From NCBI RefSeq assembly GCF_009870125.1, contig NC_046681.1:25752001-25816000 (forward strand): a stretch of DNA of 64,000 bases, read 5' to 3'. This DNA is from Drosophila pseudoobscura (Eukaryota > Arthropoda > Insecta > Diptera > Drosophilidae). The translations under genes were made by a program, and so were the position numbers. The notes beneath the pieces were generated by a model. It did no database searches, was not told the DNA's origin, and saw only the letters and a program-made list of their open reading frames with translations. Positions 12,589 to 22,495 of the stretch are shown piece after piece; position 1 is the first letter of the stretch; every line of letters begins with the position of its first letter.

Positions 12589-15500
12589 CTACATTCTCAG
12601 GTCTTTGGCGTGGTACACTCCTATGGGACGGCCGTTAAGGTCCTCCAGAGCATACGCGTTCTCTCCTACTGGCTTCACTACCCGGCATCGGATGAATTTG
12701 CGCGCGAACTTGGCATTAAAGCCTTTTCCGAAGTCACTAAGGACAAAATTTCGGCGGAATACCTCTTGTCCCGGCCTCGCGTAAAACACCCGAGCTCGCT
12801 GGTTGTACCTTACCCTACTGCGCTCGTATGCCTGATGTAAACTAGCGCGAATCCTCTCTTGGATGAGTTGTCGCTTGTCCTGACCCTCCAGCAGCGATAT
12901 GTCATGCTCGCCGATTGACCGCAGTCGCTTTGCCAACTTGTAGCATGACCCATGCAAATACATTTGCTGCCCGAAGACTGCAAAGAATGGCGTTACGCCT
13001 GTCGCCTCGTGAACCGAGTTCCTAATAGCCAGTTCTATCTCCGGCAGATGCACATCCCAGTCCCGGTGATCGTCTTCCAGATACGCCCGAATCGCGCTGA
13101 GTACTGTGCGATTCACGCGTTCGGCTGCGTTACTCTGCGGAGAATACACTGGCGTCCTCATATGAGTGACTCCGAATGCATCGGTCATCTCCTTAAAAGT
13201 TTTCGAGACGAACTGAGCCCCATTGTCCGAGTGAATCATCTCCGGCACTCCAAACTTGTAAAACACCTCGTGAACGAGGAATCTTACAACTTCCTTTGCT
13301 GTGGCCTTGGTCATGGTCTTTAGGAATGTAAACTTCGAGAAATGGTCAACTACAATAAATATCCACGCCTGACCGTTCTTTGACCGCGGATATTTACCCA
13401 AAAAATCAATATAAAGTTTTTGGAACGGGCGCTCAGTGAACACTTCTTGCCCCATGCCGACCTGCATCCGATAATTCGGCGCTTTCGACTCCTTGCACAC
13501 GGTGCACCGTCGGATATAATCCCGTACCTCTATCGCCATGTTCGGCCAGTAAAACTGCCTACGCAATAAGTGCAAGGTTTTCGCGATTCCTCCGTGCGCT
13601 GTCTTCTCTTCCGAATGTGCTTTGTCTATCAACGCGGCCGTCAGCGAACTCGGAACCCACAATTTCCAGGCGGCGCCCTCCAGTTGATCATCCAATCGTT
13701 CAAAGCGCATGCGCTTGAATATCATGCCGTCAACAATCTGGAGATCAGGTAAGCGGTCTTGGTTCTCTGTTATTTCCTTCCTTAACTCCTGATATTCTAC
13801 AGATTCAAACTCCACCGTTTCAAAACCCAGGATACTACTCGGATCCACTTCCAGCTCTTCAATACTGCGTGACAATGTATCTGCCACTACATTGTCCGCT
13901 CCTTTCCGGTGTTCTATGCCGAAATCGAAGGCCTGCAGTTGAAGGGACCAACGAGCTAAGCGACCATCCAGGTTCTTCATGGTCATGAGCCATTTGAGAC
14001 TGGCGTGGTCAGTTATGACTGTAAACGGCATAAGCTCTACGTACGGACGGAACTTAAGGATCGCCATGAGAGCTGCCAGACACTCCTTCTCTGTCACTGA
14101 GTAGTTTTTTTGGTGGCAATTCAGTTTGGCAGAGAAAAACGCTATGGGCCTTTCGTTCTGCTCGTCATCCCGTTGGAAGAGTACGGCTCCTACCCCATAA
14201 TGTGAGGCGTCGCACTGTATGTAGAAGTGCCGCTTGAAATCCGCGTGTACCAGGACTGGTGCCGAGGTGAGTGCAGCTTTTAGCTCCCCCATGGCTCGTT
14301 TTGCCTCCTCCGTCAATTTAAACTTCCCATTTCCCGACTTTTTCAGGGCGTCTGTGAGCGGACCGGCCATCTCAGCATAGTTTTTCATAAAGCGCCGGTA
14401 CCAGCCCGCAGTTCCCAGGAAACTACGCAATTCTCGAACAGATCGCGGCTCGGGAATGCGCAAAATGGCCGACACACGATCCGGATCCATCTTCAGCGCT
14501 CCTCCTCCCACTATAAATCCCAGGTATTTAATGTTTTTATAGCAAAAATGAGATTTGCTCAGCCCTATCGTTAAATTTGCTTCTCGTAGACGCTCGGCAA
14601 CCTGTCGCAGAATCTTCACGTGCGTTTGGAAGTCCTCAGCTATAATCAGCAAGTCGTCGAGATACGCATAGACGTTTGAACGCATCTCAACCGGAATCAC
14701 CTTATCGACCAGTCTACATAGGCGTTGTGCGGCGTTGCAGAGGCCAAAGGGCATCATACGGAACTGATACAGAGGGCGTCCCGGCACCGTGAACGCAGTA
14801 TATGGTCGACTCTGCTCGTCCAGCTCGATTTGCCAGAAGGCGAATTTTAAGTCGACGCTGGAGATATATATCGTCTGATCGAGACGCGACAAAATCCCCT
14901 CGATGCTAGGAAGTGGGTAAGCGTCCTTGATGGTTACTTTGTTGAGCTTTCGGGCATCGAGACAGAAACGATTTTTGCCCGGCCTTCGCACCACGGTGGT
15001 ACGGTTGCTCCACGGACTATCACTGTACTCGATGACTCCCAAAGCCAACATTTTGTCCACCTCACCACACACCACTTCCTGCATCGCTGGCGACAGCGGG
15101 TAATGTCGATCCTTCACAGGCTCGGTCTTCTCCACCAATTGAATTTTGTGAGTCTCTCTCGACGTCCTCCCCAGGCCTACGGCTTCGAAAGTCAGAAACT
15201 CTGCCTTCACCTGATCCAAGGCTGCCTTTTGCTCTTCTGACAACTCCCATTCTTCCTGCACTATCTCCTTCTCCGGGCCTTCCACATAGTGGGCGACTTG
15301 ATCAGCCAGCACTTCTTCCACTAATCTGTGAGATGCCCCTACTGGACCTTCTCCCATCACCTCAGGAGCCAATGAGAATACCCGCCAAAAGTCTACCCCC
15401 AAGTAAATTTCCTGTTCCAAGAAAGGGCATACGAAAAACGTTAATCTTTTTACCTCTCCCTTGTATTTCACCGGTAATTCCACTCGGCCAACGATTGCGC

Positions 15501-16059
15501 GATCTTCCCCATTCGCTACCTTCACTATAGAAGAATATCGACGAGCCTCCACGCCCAGCTTCTCCAGGAATTCCTGACCATTACACCCTAGCATGCTGTG
15601 TGTAGCGCCTGAATCTAACAGGCCTCGCACGGACTCGCCCATTATAGAGATTTCTGCGAAAACTCTCGGGTCTTCCTTGCACCAACGCTTTACTGAAGCA
15701 ATCACCTGCCTCCTCATAGCTCGCCTTTGCTTAAATCGGGATCTCGCCTTTCTCACCCGCACCGACAGTGCTCGCATACCATCCACTCGGAGTTCAGAAA
15801 ATATTCTATTTCTGGTTTCTAAATAATTTCTTAAGCGCTCTTCATATGATAAGTTCCTTAACCTAGCATGCAATTTACGTCTATCTAATTCATTTTTATT
15901 TTCTTCTACTTTCTCTGCGCAGGCCCCTTCTGTGAGCGTGATTCGCCTGCTTGGATCGCACCCCTCTTCACGTTTCCCGCGCAATTCGGACAGGTTGGAC
16001 AATATGCATCGGGCTTTCCACACCGGTAGCAGAAAATTCGCCTCTCCGATGCCATGCAA
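12589..16059 (-). CDS. pol: Retrotransposon Pol: protease, reverse transcriptase, RNase H, integrase
   Basis: An open frame of 1,156 codons with no internal stop. Retropepsin motif LLDSGATHSML is at about residues 147-157. The reverse transcriptase has the YLDD catalytic box and the MPFGLCNAAQ region, RNase H has the FYIQCDAS motif, and integrase has an HHCC zinc finger (HGGIAKTLHLL..CTVC) followed by the DDE residues (YIDFLG, SDNGAQF, NAAERVNR). The first ~27 codons are probably not translated, because this frame overlaps gag by 154 nt in the -1 phase and is entered by frameshifting at 15972-15978. It lies downstream of gag on the same transcript. An intact pol of this length implies recent activity. 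Confidence 0.95.
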   Translation of the reverse strand: MHGIGEANFLLPVWKARCILSNLSELRGKREEGCDPSRRITLTEGACAEKVEENKNELDRRKLHARLRNLSYEERLRNYLETRNRIFSELRVDGMRALSVRVRKARSRFKQRRAMRRQVIASVKRWCKEDPRVFAEISIMGESVRGLLDSGATHSMLGCNGQEFLEKLGVEARRYSSIVKVANGEDRAIVGRVELPVKYKGEVKRLTFFVCPFLEQEIYLGVDFWRVFSLAPEVMGEGPVGASHRLVEEVLADQVAHYVEGPEKEIVQEEWELSEEQKAALDQVKAEFLTFEAVGLGRTSRETHKIQLVEKTEPVKDRHYPLSPAMQEVVCGEVDKMLALGVIEYSDSPWSNRTTVVRRPGKNRFCLDARKLNKVTIKDAYPLPSIEGILSRLDQTIYISSVDLKFAFWQIELDEQSRPYTAFTVPGRPLYQFRMMPFGLCNAAQRLCRLVDKVIPVEMRSNVYAYLDDLLIIAEDFQTHVKILRQVAERLREANLTIGLSKSHFCYKNIKYLGFIVGGGALKMDPDRVSAILRIPEPRSVRELRSFLGTAGWYRRFMKNYAEMAGPLTDALKKSGNGKFKLTEEAKRAMGELKAALTSAPVLVHADFKRHFYIQCDASHYGVGAVLFQRDDEQNERPIAFFSAKLNCHQKNYSVTEKECLAALMAILKFRPYVELMPFTVITDHASLKWLMTMKNLDGRLARWSLQLQAFDFGIEHRKGADNVVADTLSRSIEELEVDPSSILGFETVEFESVEYQELRKEITENQDRLPDLQIVDGMIFKRMRFERLDDQLEGAAWKLWVPSSLTAALIDKAHSEEKTAHGGIAKTLHLLRRQFYWPNMAIEVRDYIRRCTVCKESKAPNYRMQVGMGQEVFTERPFQKLYIDFLGKYPRSKNGQAWIFIVVDHFSKFTFLKTMTKATAKEVVRFLVHEVFYKFGVPEMIHSDNGAQFVSKTFKEMTDAFGVTHMRTPVYSPQSNAAERVNRTVLSAIRAYLEDDHRDWDVHLPEIELAIRNSVHEATGVTPFFAVFGQQMYLHGSCYKLAKRLRSIGEHDISLLEGQDKRQLIQERIRASLHQAYERSRVRYNQRARVFYARPGQEVFRRNFVLSDFGKGFNAKFARKFIRCRVVKPVGENAYALEDLNGRPIGVYHAKDLRM

Positions 16060-17474
16060 TCCCTAAAGCCATGATCGGTCTGCCCGCAGTTCCAGCAAAT
16101 CAACTTCTGTGGACCACGCTGTGTCACTTCCGCTTCCTCAATGACCTCTGCCTCTTCATCGCTAATCGACCGATCCTGCGCGACCTCGCTGACGTTCGCA
16201 TTCGCCCCGCGACCATAGTTTGTGGCTTTGGGTGCTCCTCGCCATGAAGATCGAGCCTTCCTCTTCAGATGTGCCTCTATTTCCACGCACTCATCCCGCA
16301 ATTGGTCTAAGGAATAAACCCGTAAGCCGTAGACGAAACTCGCTATCTCATCTGTGAGTGCCTTTTTGACGATTTTTATCATCTCCTTTTCAGGTGGTGG
16401 CATCTCCAACCTCGACGCGAGCTTTCTCATGACGTGGAAAAAGTCTTCCACACTCTCGTTTGACCGCTGCATTCTTTCTCGCAGTTCTCTCATGCGGTCG
16501 AACTCGGACGCCGTGCCTCGGAAACGAGCAATTAAGTCGCCCCTTAGTTCCTGCCAAACACCACCGCCATGATCACGGATGTACTGCCAGTACCATTCTC
16601 GCGCGTTTCCTGTAACCAGGTGATGAAATCCCCTTAGAACTTCATCCCACGGACAGCGGCATTGGGCTTGTAGGAATTCAATTCGGAACACAAAATCTTC
16701 GACTGTCATTTTGTTGCTGTCTCCGTCGAACGTCACGTCCCATTTTTCGACTCGGCCCCACCGTGGCCAAGGTCTATTACCCGGGGGATTTGGATGCGGA
16801 TCTTCTCGAGGAATTCCACCACCTCTCCTACCCTCGCCACGACCCTGACCCGAGTGTCTGTGTGCTATTGGGTTTCGCCAATTTCGCGCTTGATGCCCAC
16901 CCCGTTGATGCTGCTCACTGGATGCGGTCTGTCCTACTCCTGAAGACGGTTCCGGACCAACACCACCTCGCCCCGAGCGAGACAAAAATGGTTTTGGTGG
17001 CGGAATCGGCGCATCAGTCGTGCTAGACGGCTTCCTTTTCGGGATTGCTCCTCGATACTCTTGCTCGTGGTGAACCTCCTCCCGCTGCGGTTCCTTCTGC
17101 TGCTGCAGCTGTCTAACCGGCTGGAGTACCTCGTTGAGTTGGTGCATCATCTCGATAAACCCCTTACGCAACTCTTCCTGCAACACCCGACTAATCGAGT
17201 CAGTGTTCGCTGCCCTGTGTGTCGCATGAGCCTGGGCCAACGATACGTTGACTGCTGATGCCAGTTCGGAAGCAAGCGTGGGTGTAGGATCGGACATTGG
17301 CCATTCTTCTGACCTGGCCTGGACCGGTGTTCTTGGCAACCCACCCACAGCTCCAAGTTCCTCCCGAGCTTGATCAAACATCGCCCCTGACCTTTCTCCT
17401 ATCTGGTCCACTGTTTTGTTTACGCGTGATCGCGTAGGATACTGTCGACTACCCCCTTCTTGTGGCATCTGCAC
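15906..17474 (-). CDS. gag: Retrotransposon Gag with zinc knuckle
   Basis: 522 codons. The N-terminal ~230 residues are rich in Gln, Pro, Arg and Gly and look disordered. A central capsid-like part follows (about residues 235-400, including EDFVFRIEFLQ and VEDFFHVMRKLA). A CCHC zinc knuckle (CWNCGQTDHGFRDC, CX2CX4HX4C) is near the C-terminus; a second knuckle-like CYRCGKPDAYC lacks the histidine. The protein would package element RNA into cytoplasmic particles. Gag ends 154 nt inside the pol frame. It is the first frame after a ~1.2-kb leader. No frame damage is seen. Confidence 0.92.
   Translation of the reverse strand: MQMPQEGGSRQYPTRSRVNKTVDQIGERSGAMFDQAREELGAVGGLPRTPVQARSEEWPMSDPTPTLASELASAVNVSLAQAHATHRAANTDSISRVLQEELRKGFIEMMHQLNEVLQPVRQLQQQKEPQREEVHHEQEYRGAIPKRKPSSTTDAPIPPPKPFLSRSGRGGVGPEPSSGVGQTASSEQHQRGGHQARNWRNPIAHRHSGQGRGEGRRGGGIPREDPHPNPPGNRPWPRWGRVEKWDVTFDGDSNKMTVEDFVFRIEFLQAQCRCPWDEVLRGFHHLVTGNAREWYWQYIRDHGGGVWQELRGDLIARFRGTASEFDRMRELRERMQRSNESVEDFFHVMRKLASRLEMPPPEKEMIKIVKKALTDEIASFVYGLRVYSLDQLRDECVEIEAHLKRKARSSWRGAPKATNYGRGANANVSEVAQDRSISDEEAEVIEEAEVTQRGPQKLICWNCGQTDHGFRDCMASERRIFCYRCGKPDAYCPTCPNCAGNVKRGAIQAGESRSQKGPAQRK
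15972..15978 (-). promoter_or_regulatory. -1 ribosomal frameshift heptamer at the gag-pol junction
   Basis: On the minus strand the sequence is G GGA AAC, with GGA and AAC being gag codons. Slipping back one base re-pairs as GGG AAA and continues in the pol frame. GGGAAAC is one of the classical X XXY YYZ slippery sites used by retroviruses. It lies inside the 154-nt gag/pol overlap, and the phase relationship of the two frames is exactly -1. I did not fold the downstream RNA for a pseudoknot. Confidence 0.85.
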
Positions 17475-18644
17475 CGAGCAACACCAATATTACAAAAAAA
17501 AAAGGATACTCCTAAACTAAGATAATATATATAAATAAAGAAATAAATACCCAAAGAAATAACTAGTAAGAATAAATAACACCACGCTTCGGACCAATAA
17601 ATACTCCGATAAATAAATAAATAAAGACGGATATAAATATTGCGTCAACTAGCTCCGTTGACGATAAATATGCAATTAAATATTTGAATAAATAATTAAA
17701 TAATAACATACATGTATATTCGATCGACACCTAAGACACTCAAACTTCAAACACATTCAACACAACACAAAACCTAACAACAAAAATTCCTAACAGTTCT
17801 TCTTCTTACTAGATTCATTAAGAGGGGGACACGTGACTAGCCGGGACCGGTAACCGCTCCAGTTTCTGCGCTCCACTTGACAGTCGCCCTACGGATATCC
17901 TACAATTACGAACACCACCTTTGTGTGGCCTGTCATCTACTCTAGTCATCGCTCTACGCGATGGCCGATAAACGAGAAGCCTCACGGTGCATGAGCTCAC
18001 TTTGCTTGTGATTTGTTCCTGTCATCCATCATGCCGATCTGCCATGACAACAGATGCATCGCGGGTTGTCTTTGCGACTCCCGGGCCACCTACTCCTCAC
18101 CACCTCTCGGCAGACAGACAACAGGTCCAAAAACACGAAAGCGGCTTTGTTTTAAACAAACAGGTGCGAAACTACAATGAACATTTACCTACATGACTTA
18201 CTCTAACTTATTCCAATATCACATTCCATCACAGATTTCTTCGATATCACAGTCCACCAGGCAATGTGTCCGTCGCAAACTCCCTGTTCATATTTTTGTT
18301 GAACGGCAGTGACTTACGTTCACTTGTGACATCGAATAGCGACAAAATGTTCAACTGTAATTCGTAAGTCCCTATCACATATTTTATATTTCCGTTAACT
18401 GCCTCCGTCTATCCATCCCTAGCATCAATCACCCCGCGCCATTAAGGACCAGCTTTACGCTCACCTTAAGCCTGCAGCTGCGACTTCTGCCGGGACAGCT
18501 AAACTGCACTTCGCGAGCTGTCGTCTTCTCCACAAGATTTATTTTTTTTTTCATTCCCCCGCATCTGCCTTTACCAGCCCGAGTGACATTTGTTGTAATC
18601 CCACTCGACCCTGCGTCAGTCCAGATGCATGCGAATTCGAAAAA
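17475..18644 (-). other. Retrotransposon 5' leader
   Basis: About 1.17 kb between the primer site and the gag start, with no credible coding frame. The part next to gag (about 17500-17720) is very AT-rich with repeated AATAAATA-like runs. The rest is mixed composition. It probably holds packaging and translation-control sequence; this is inferred from position only. Confidence 0.6.
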
Positions 18645-18657
18645 CCATTGGGCGCCA
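18645..18657 (-). other. Primer binding site, tRNA-Lys type
   Basis: The minus strand reads TGGCGCCCAATGG starting two bases after the 5' LTR end. TGGCGCCCAA is complementary to the 3' end of tRNA-Lys (CCA plus acceptor stem), as in many tRNA-Lys-primed elements. The match weakens after about 10-11 bases. The tRNA assignment is from memory. Confidence 0.75.
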
Positions 18658-18659
18658 TT

Positions 18660-20302
18660 TGTTACATTTAGCTTGTTTCCCAGAGGGCAATGCCGGCTAG
18701 CTGTCGACCCCAGGGCTGGGTAGTTCCCCTTGCCCGCCAAATGTAGACAAAAAAGGAGACATACTACTTCTCGGGACATCAGAACTAACAACAACCTAAC
18801 AACAACAAAGAAAATCATAAACAGACGGCTATCAAGTGGGTGAAGCTTGGGTGTTACCACTTCGCGCGCCCGCCCTACCTGTGACCAAACACAACGTTCA
18901 TTTTGGCCACCCTCTGCTGGAACGGTAACGGCTGGCCTAATCCATGGCTTACGCCACGCGTCCTCCCTCTATTTTAAATTTAACGCATCATACTTCAGTC
19001 TATATCCAAGCTTTAATAATTATAAATTGACAACTTCATATTTCTTATTAATAAATAGCTATACTCAAAATTATCCCTAACCAAAAAGAAACACCAAAAC
19101 GTTCGACACAAAGACAAACACGGAAATAACTGCTGCAATTTCGTTTAACCTACAGGGATACCCTCACCCATTCGTACTGGACTATGTGTAGGTGAGTGGG
19201 GACTGGATCCGTCTTACGGGAGTTAATTCAACTCGGGCCCCTACGGAGACCTGACCTACCAAGAGCTCTTGTTAAGGGTCCCCGGGACATAAACAATATT
19301 TTCCACAATTCACTCGACCAAATACGGTGGACTGATGGGACCCCCGCGTCACCCGCTAAGGGTTAATCTTCTGGCGTTGACCAGCTGATCGCAGATTTAC
19401 GTTTGTGAAAGGTGTTGGTGTTTTTACATACATATTTTTTTTCACTGGCCAAGATTTTACGTTAAACGTTTTAAGCTTATACTAAATACAGAATAAAGGA
19501 CAACACACGGCACAAAATAACATTTACAGTGGAACGGTGTTTGGAGTGCGGATTATTTGTTTTTCTTTAAGTTCAATAACGTGGGCTCGCTGATCGCAGG
19601 CCGTGGCCGGTCAGCCCTAAATTTATCTAGGTTCGTGTATACGTGTGCGCGTGTGTGTGTGTGTGAATAGGATTTCGAGGTTTTCACTTGGTAAAAGAGC
19701 CCAAACGTGTGGCACGCACTGGACGGCGATGCAACGGTCGTGCGGTGTGGCTAGAATCGCCCTGGCCGCTCACTCGACCTCTTTCACCCCCCCCCTTCAC
19801 ACGTCCCGCGCTACTTGGCTCACACACGCGCAACTGGAACGAACTCACTCAGGTCCCGTTGTATCGTCTTCTTCTCTGCAGTCGACTTTCTCGGACTCCA
19901 GTTTTCCTCTCCAGGAAATCTTCCGGCCCGGTTCTAGTGGCTGTATTCCTTGCCGGTTCAAACTGTTTGTAAAATTTTGCATTACTACCTACTTTATTGC
20001 CCGCTTTTTCGGTACTCACTTCAAACTGTTTGTTTTATTCACAAAATTTCGGATCTCGACGTGACTCCGTCCACGCTCCACGATTTTCATAACCCAATCC
20101 ACGTTTTCTAATCTTTTCACTCCTATTTATCCCTTTTTCCCTTACTAATACATATAACTAATCCTATTCTCTTCCTTATATCCCCAGTAACGGCTCCAGC
20201 TCCCCCCGATGTCCCCATCGACCATCGAGCCTCCCGGGACTTCCGCTAGATGGCGCGTCGCCCTCAGCCCTGGCCACCTATCGTTCAGGTGGGACTGGAA
20301 CA
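18660..20302 (-). repeat. 5' LTR of the retrotransposon
   Basis: 1,643 bp, same length and content as 10806-12448. It would carry the element promoter and the transcript start. TG..CA ends with TGTT/AACA terminal inverted bases. Confidence 0.95.
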
Positions 20303-20306
20303 TCGT
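20303..20306. repeat. Target-site duplication (right copy)
   Basis: TCGT directly after the LTR, matching 10802-10805. The satellite monomer continues in phase (TCGTCTGAGATATAG). Confidence 0.9.
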
Positions 20307-21307
20307 CTGAGATATAGCCTCCCGAATATGTGGATTTTGCATTTCGTTAGAATACTGGTTTTTCCGTAGGCTATATTTCCGCTATCCGTCAGCCGATCGG
20401 AGAGCGGCATGTCTTTTCGTGATCGGGAGAGTCCTGCCAATCGGCTGCAATCGGAAAATCGGACATCCATTTTTTCACGATTTTCGCAAAAAATCATGAT
20501 GGTTACATCATTAAATTTGCCAAAAATCGGCCCCATTTTCGGAGTCGAGATTTTGATACAGTTCGGCAGTCTGGATTCTCCCGATCCTGGGAGAGTTGGT
20601 CCTGCAGCGATCTGGCCATATTCGTCTGAGATATAGCCTCCCGAATATGTGGATTTTGCATTTCGTTAGAATACTGGTTTTTCCGTAGGCTATATTTCCG
20701 CTATCCGTCAGCCGATCGGAGAGCGGCATGTCTTTTCGTGATCGGGAGAGTCCTGCCAATCGGCTGCAATCGGAAAATCGGACATCCATTTTTTCACGAT
20801 TTTCGCAAAAAATCATGATGGTTACATCATTAAATTTGCCAAAAATCGGCCCCATTTTCGGAGTCGAGATTTTGATACAGTTCGGCAGTCTGGATTCTCC
20901 CGATCCTGGGAGAGTTGGTCCTGCAGCGATCTGGCCATATTCGTCTGAGATATAGCCTCCCGAATATGTGGATTTTGCATTTCGTTAGAATACTGGTTTT
21001 TTCTGCACGCTATATTTCCGCTATCCGTCAGCCGATCGGAGAGCGGTATGTCTTTTCGTGATCGGGAGAGTCCTGCCAGTCGATTTCAATCGGAAAAAGG
21101 GACATCCATTTTTTCACGATTTTCGCAAAAAATCATGATGGTTACATCATTAAATTTGCCAAAAATCGGCCCCATTTTCGGAGTCGAGATTTTGATACAG
21201 TTCGGCAGTCTGGATTCTCCCGATCCTGGGAGAGTTGGTCCTACACCGATCTGGCCGTATTTGTCTGAGATATAGCCTCCCGAAGATTTGCATATCATTT
21301 AAATACT
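20303..21307 (+). repeat. Satellite array, middle block
   Basis: About three monomers in the same + orientation as the left block, with landmarks at 20409, 20728 and 21048. They carry a variant (AATCGGCTGCAATCGG) not seen in the left block. The last monomer ends with an aberrant segment (CTACACCGATCTGG and CGAAGATTTGCATATC) that also appears, inverted, at the start of the right block, so the palindrome includes satellite. Confidence 0.95.
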
Positions 21308-21887
21308 GTTACTTTAATTAAACCTTCCTATCATTTTAGCAGCTTGCACCCTCCGGTGGCTAGAAATACCTTTTGCGTGCCCGTGGTCACCGATTTGCCC
21401 ACCATTGTTTACAAGGGGCATCACCAGTCCAGAAGAGCGATTGTGCGCTCGATGACGTCTATCTACTCCAGGCGCCTCACCGGCAGACATCGTGAACCCC
21501 CGCTGGCTCCAGCGTACAGGGACATGATTCCTGTCCACTCACAAAACAGAGTACAATCCCAGGATTACAGCAGAAAAGAAGCGCACCCCTGCAAGATCCT
21601 GACCAAACAAGAGATCTTCATCCTTCGACGTGGCCATCGACAACAAGGACTTAGACAGTGGCAATCAAGGGAAGGCTACGCGGGCTACTAGACTCTAGAT
21701 AGATATCGTTGTTGTTAGTTTTTAAGGATATCTGTATATCTGTATGTATATTGAGATAGTAGATACAAATTAGTTCCACTTGTATATTTACTTATACTAA
21801 GCTAAGTTATGATGAATAAAACTATTGAAAAATTATCCTTGTTGTATTCTGTTTTGGGGGAAATATAGCGGGGAATTAAGGAAAAAA
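21308..21887 (+). repeat. Palindrome left arm
   Basis: About 580 bp that recur inverted at 22496-23078 with scattered substitutions (for example CTTGCACCC against CTCGCACCC). The arm holds an exon-like segment and a poly(A) signal. It is directly continuous with satellite on the outside and with the unique spacer on the inside, where homology ends in the run GGGGAATTAAGGAAAAAA. Confidence 0.95.
21340..21691 (+). pseudogene. Exon-like gene fragment (3' terminal exon) in the left arm
   Basis: A pyrimidine-rich acceptor (TTCCTATCATTTTAG, ending 21339) is followed by an open frame to TAG at 21689-21691, then about 120 bp of AT-rich UTR-like sequence with AATAAA at 21815-21820. This looks like the last exon of a gene copied without its upstream part. 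The ~117-residue reading is basic (many Arg, Gln, His) and I do not recognise it. Other frames also hold natural-looking stretches, so the original frame is uncertain. No promoter is visible. Confidence 0.45.
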
Positions 21888-22495
21888 TGGCAGAGAAAAT
21901 TTAATATTTTTGATTCTCTAAAATGTCCTTGATCCTTGATAAGGACTCTATCAAATCAGGGACATTTTTTGGATCATAGAGAGCCATCGCACGCCCAGAT
22001 CGGCCCACAAATAGCCCAGAAATATAATATGTAGGTTTGGTTATCTTGGAGTCCTTACCGAAGGATCAGGGAAATTTTTCTGATCACGGCGGGCCATGGC
22101 ACGCCTCGATCGGGCCACAAATAAGGCAGAACACAAGATATATAGATCTGGAGGATATATCCTTGATCCTTGTTCCTTTATAAGTAGTCCTTCAGATCAA
22201 AGATGTAATTCCGCACACAGGAAGTTGTCGCACGTCCCGTTCGGGCCTCAAATAACGGAGAAAAGAACAAAAGTTGTTGTTGTCATTTGTGGTACAACAA
22301 ACTATTATTGTTGTACAACAACAACCATCAACTTGCGAGCGCTCAAAAGGCAGAAAACGAGAATTTCAAAACTGGGATACCAGGCGAACAGAAATCAGCA
22401 GAAGGTCGCTGGTTTTTTAAAAATTTTTTTAAAATATTTTTTGCTCTTCCGTTTTTCAAACCCCAAAAGTATGCAACAAATTTTTTTTAGAAAAA
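21888..22495. other. Palindrome spacer with a diverged internal repeat
   Basis: About 608 bp of single-copy sequence between the arms. It contains three diverged copies of a 110-131-bp unit whose clearest block is GCACGCCCAGATCGGCCCAC (21989), recurring near 22099 and 22230 with changes. Beyond that are (GTTGTT)-rich and poly-T stretches (22270-22500). No coding evidence. In a hairpin transcript this would be the loop. Confidence 0.7.

Larger units (their letters stand above)
10806..20302 (-). mobile_element. Full-length Ty3/gypsy LTR retrotransposon, Osvaldo/Ulysses-like
   Basis: A 9,497-bp element on the minus strand: 5' LTR 18660-20302, primer site 18645-18657, leader, gag 17474-15906, pol 16059-12589, 3' LTR 12448-10806. 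LTRs begin TGTT and end AACA and are flanked by a 4-bp TCGT duplication. Domain order PR-RT-RNaseH-INT is the Ty3/gypsy order. There is no env frame: pol stops 140 bp before the 3' LTR. The very long LTRs and the tRNA-Lys-type primer site are features I recall for the Osvaldo/Ulysses group of Drosophila; this family assignment is inference. Both frames are open and the LTRs show no difference I could find, so the copy is young and may be competent to transpose. Confidence 0.93.
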
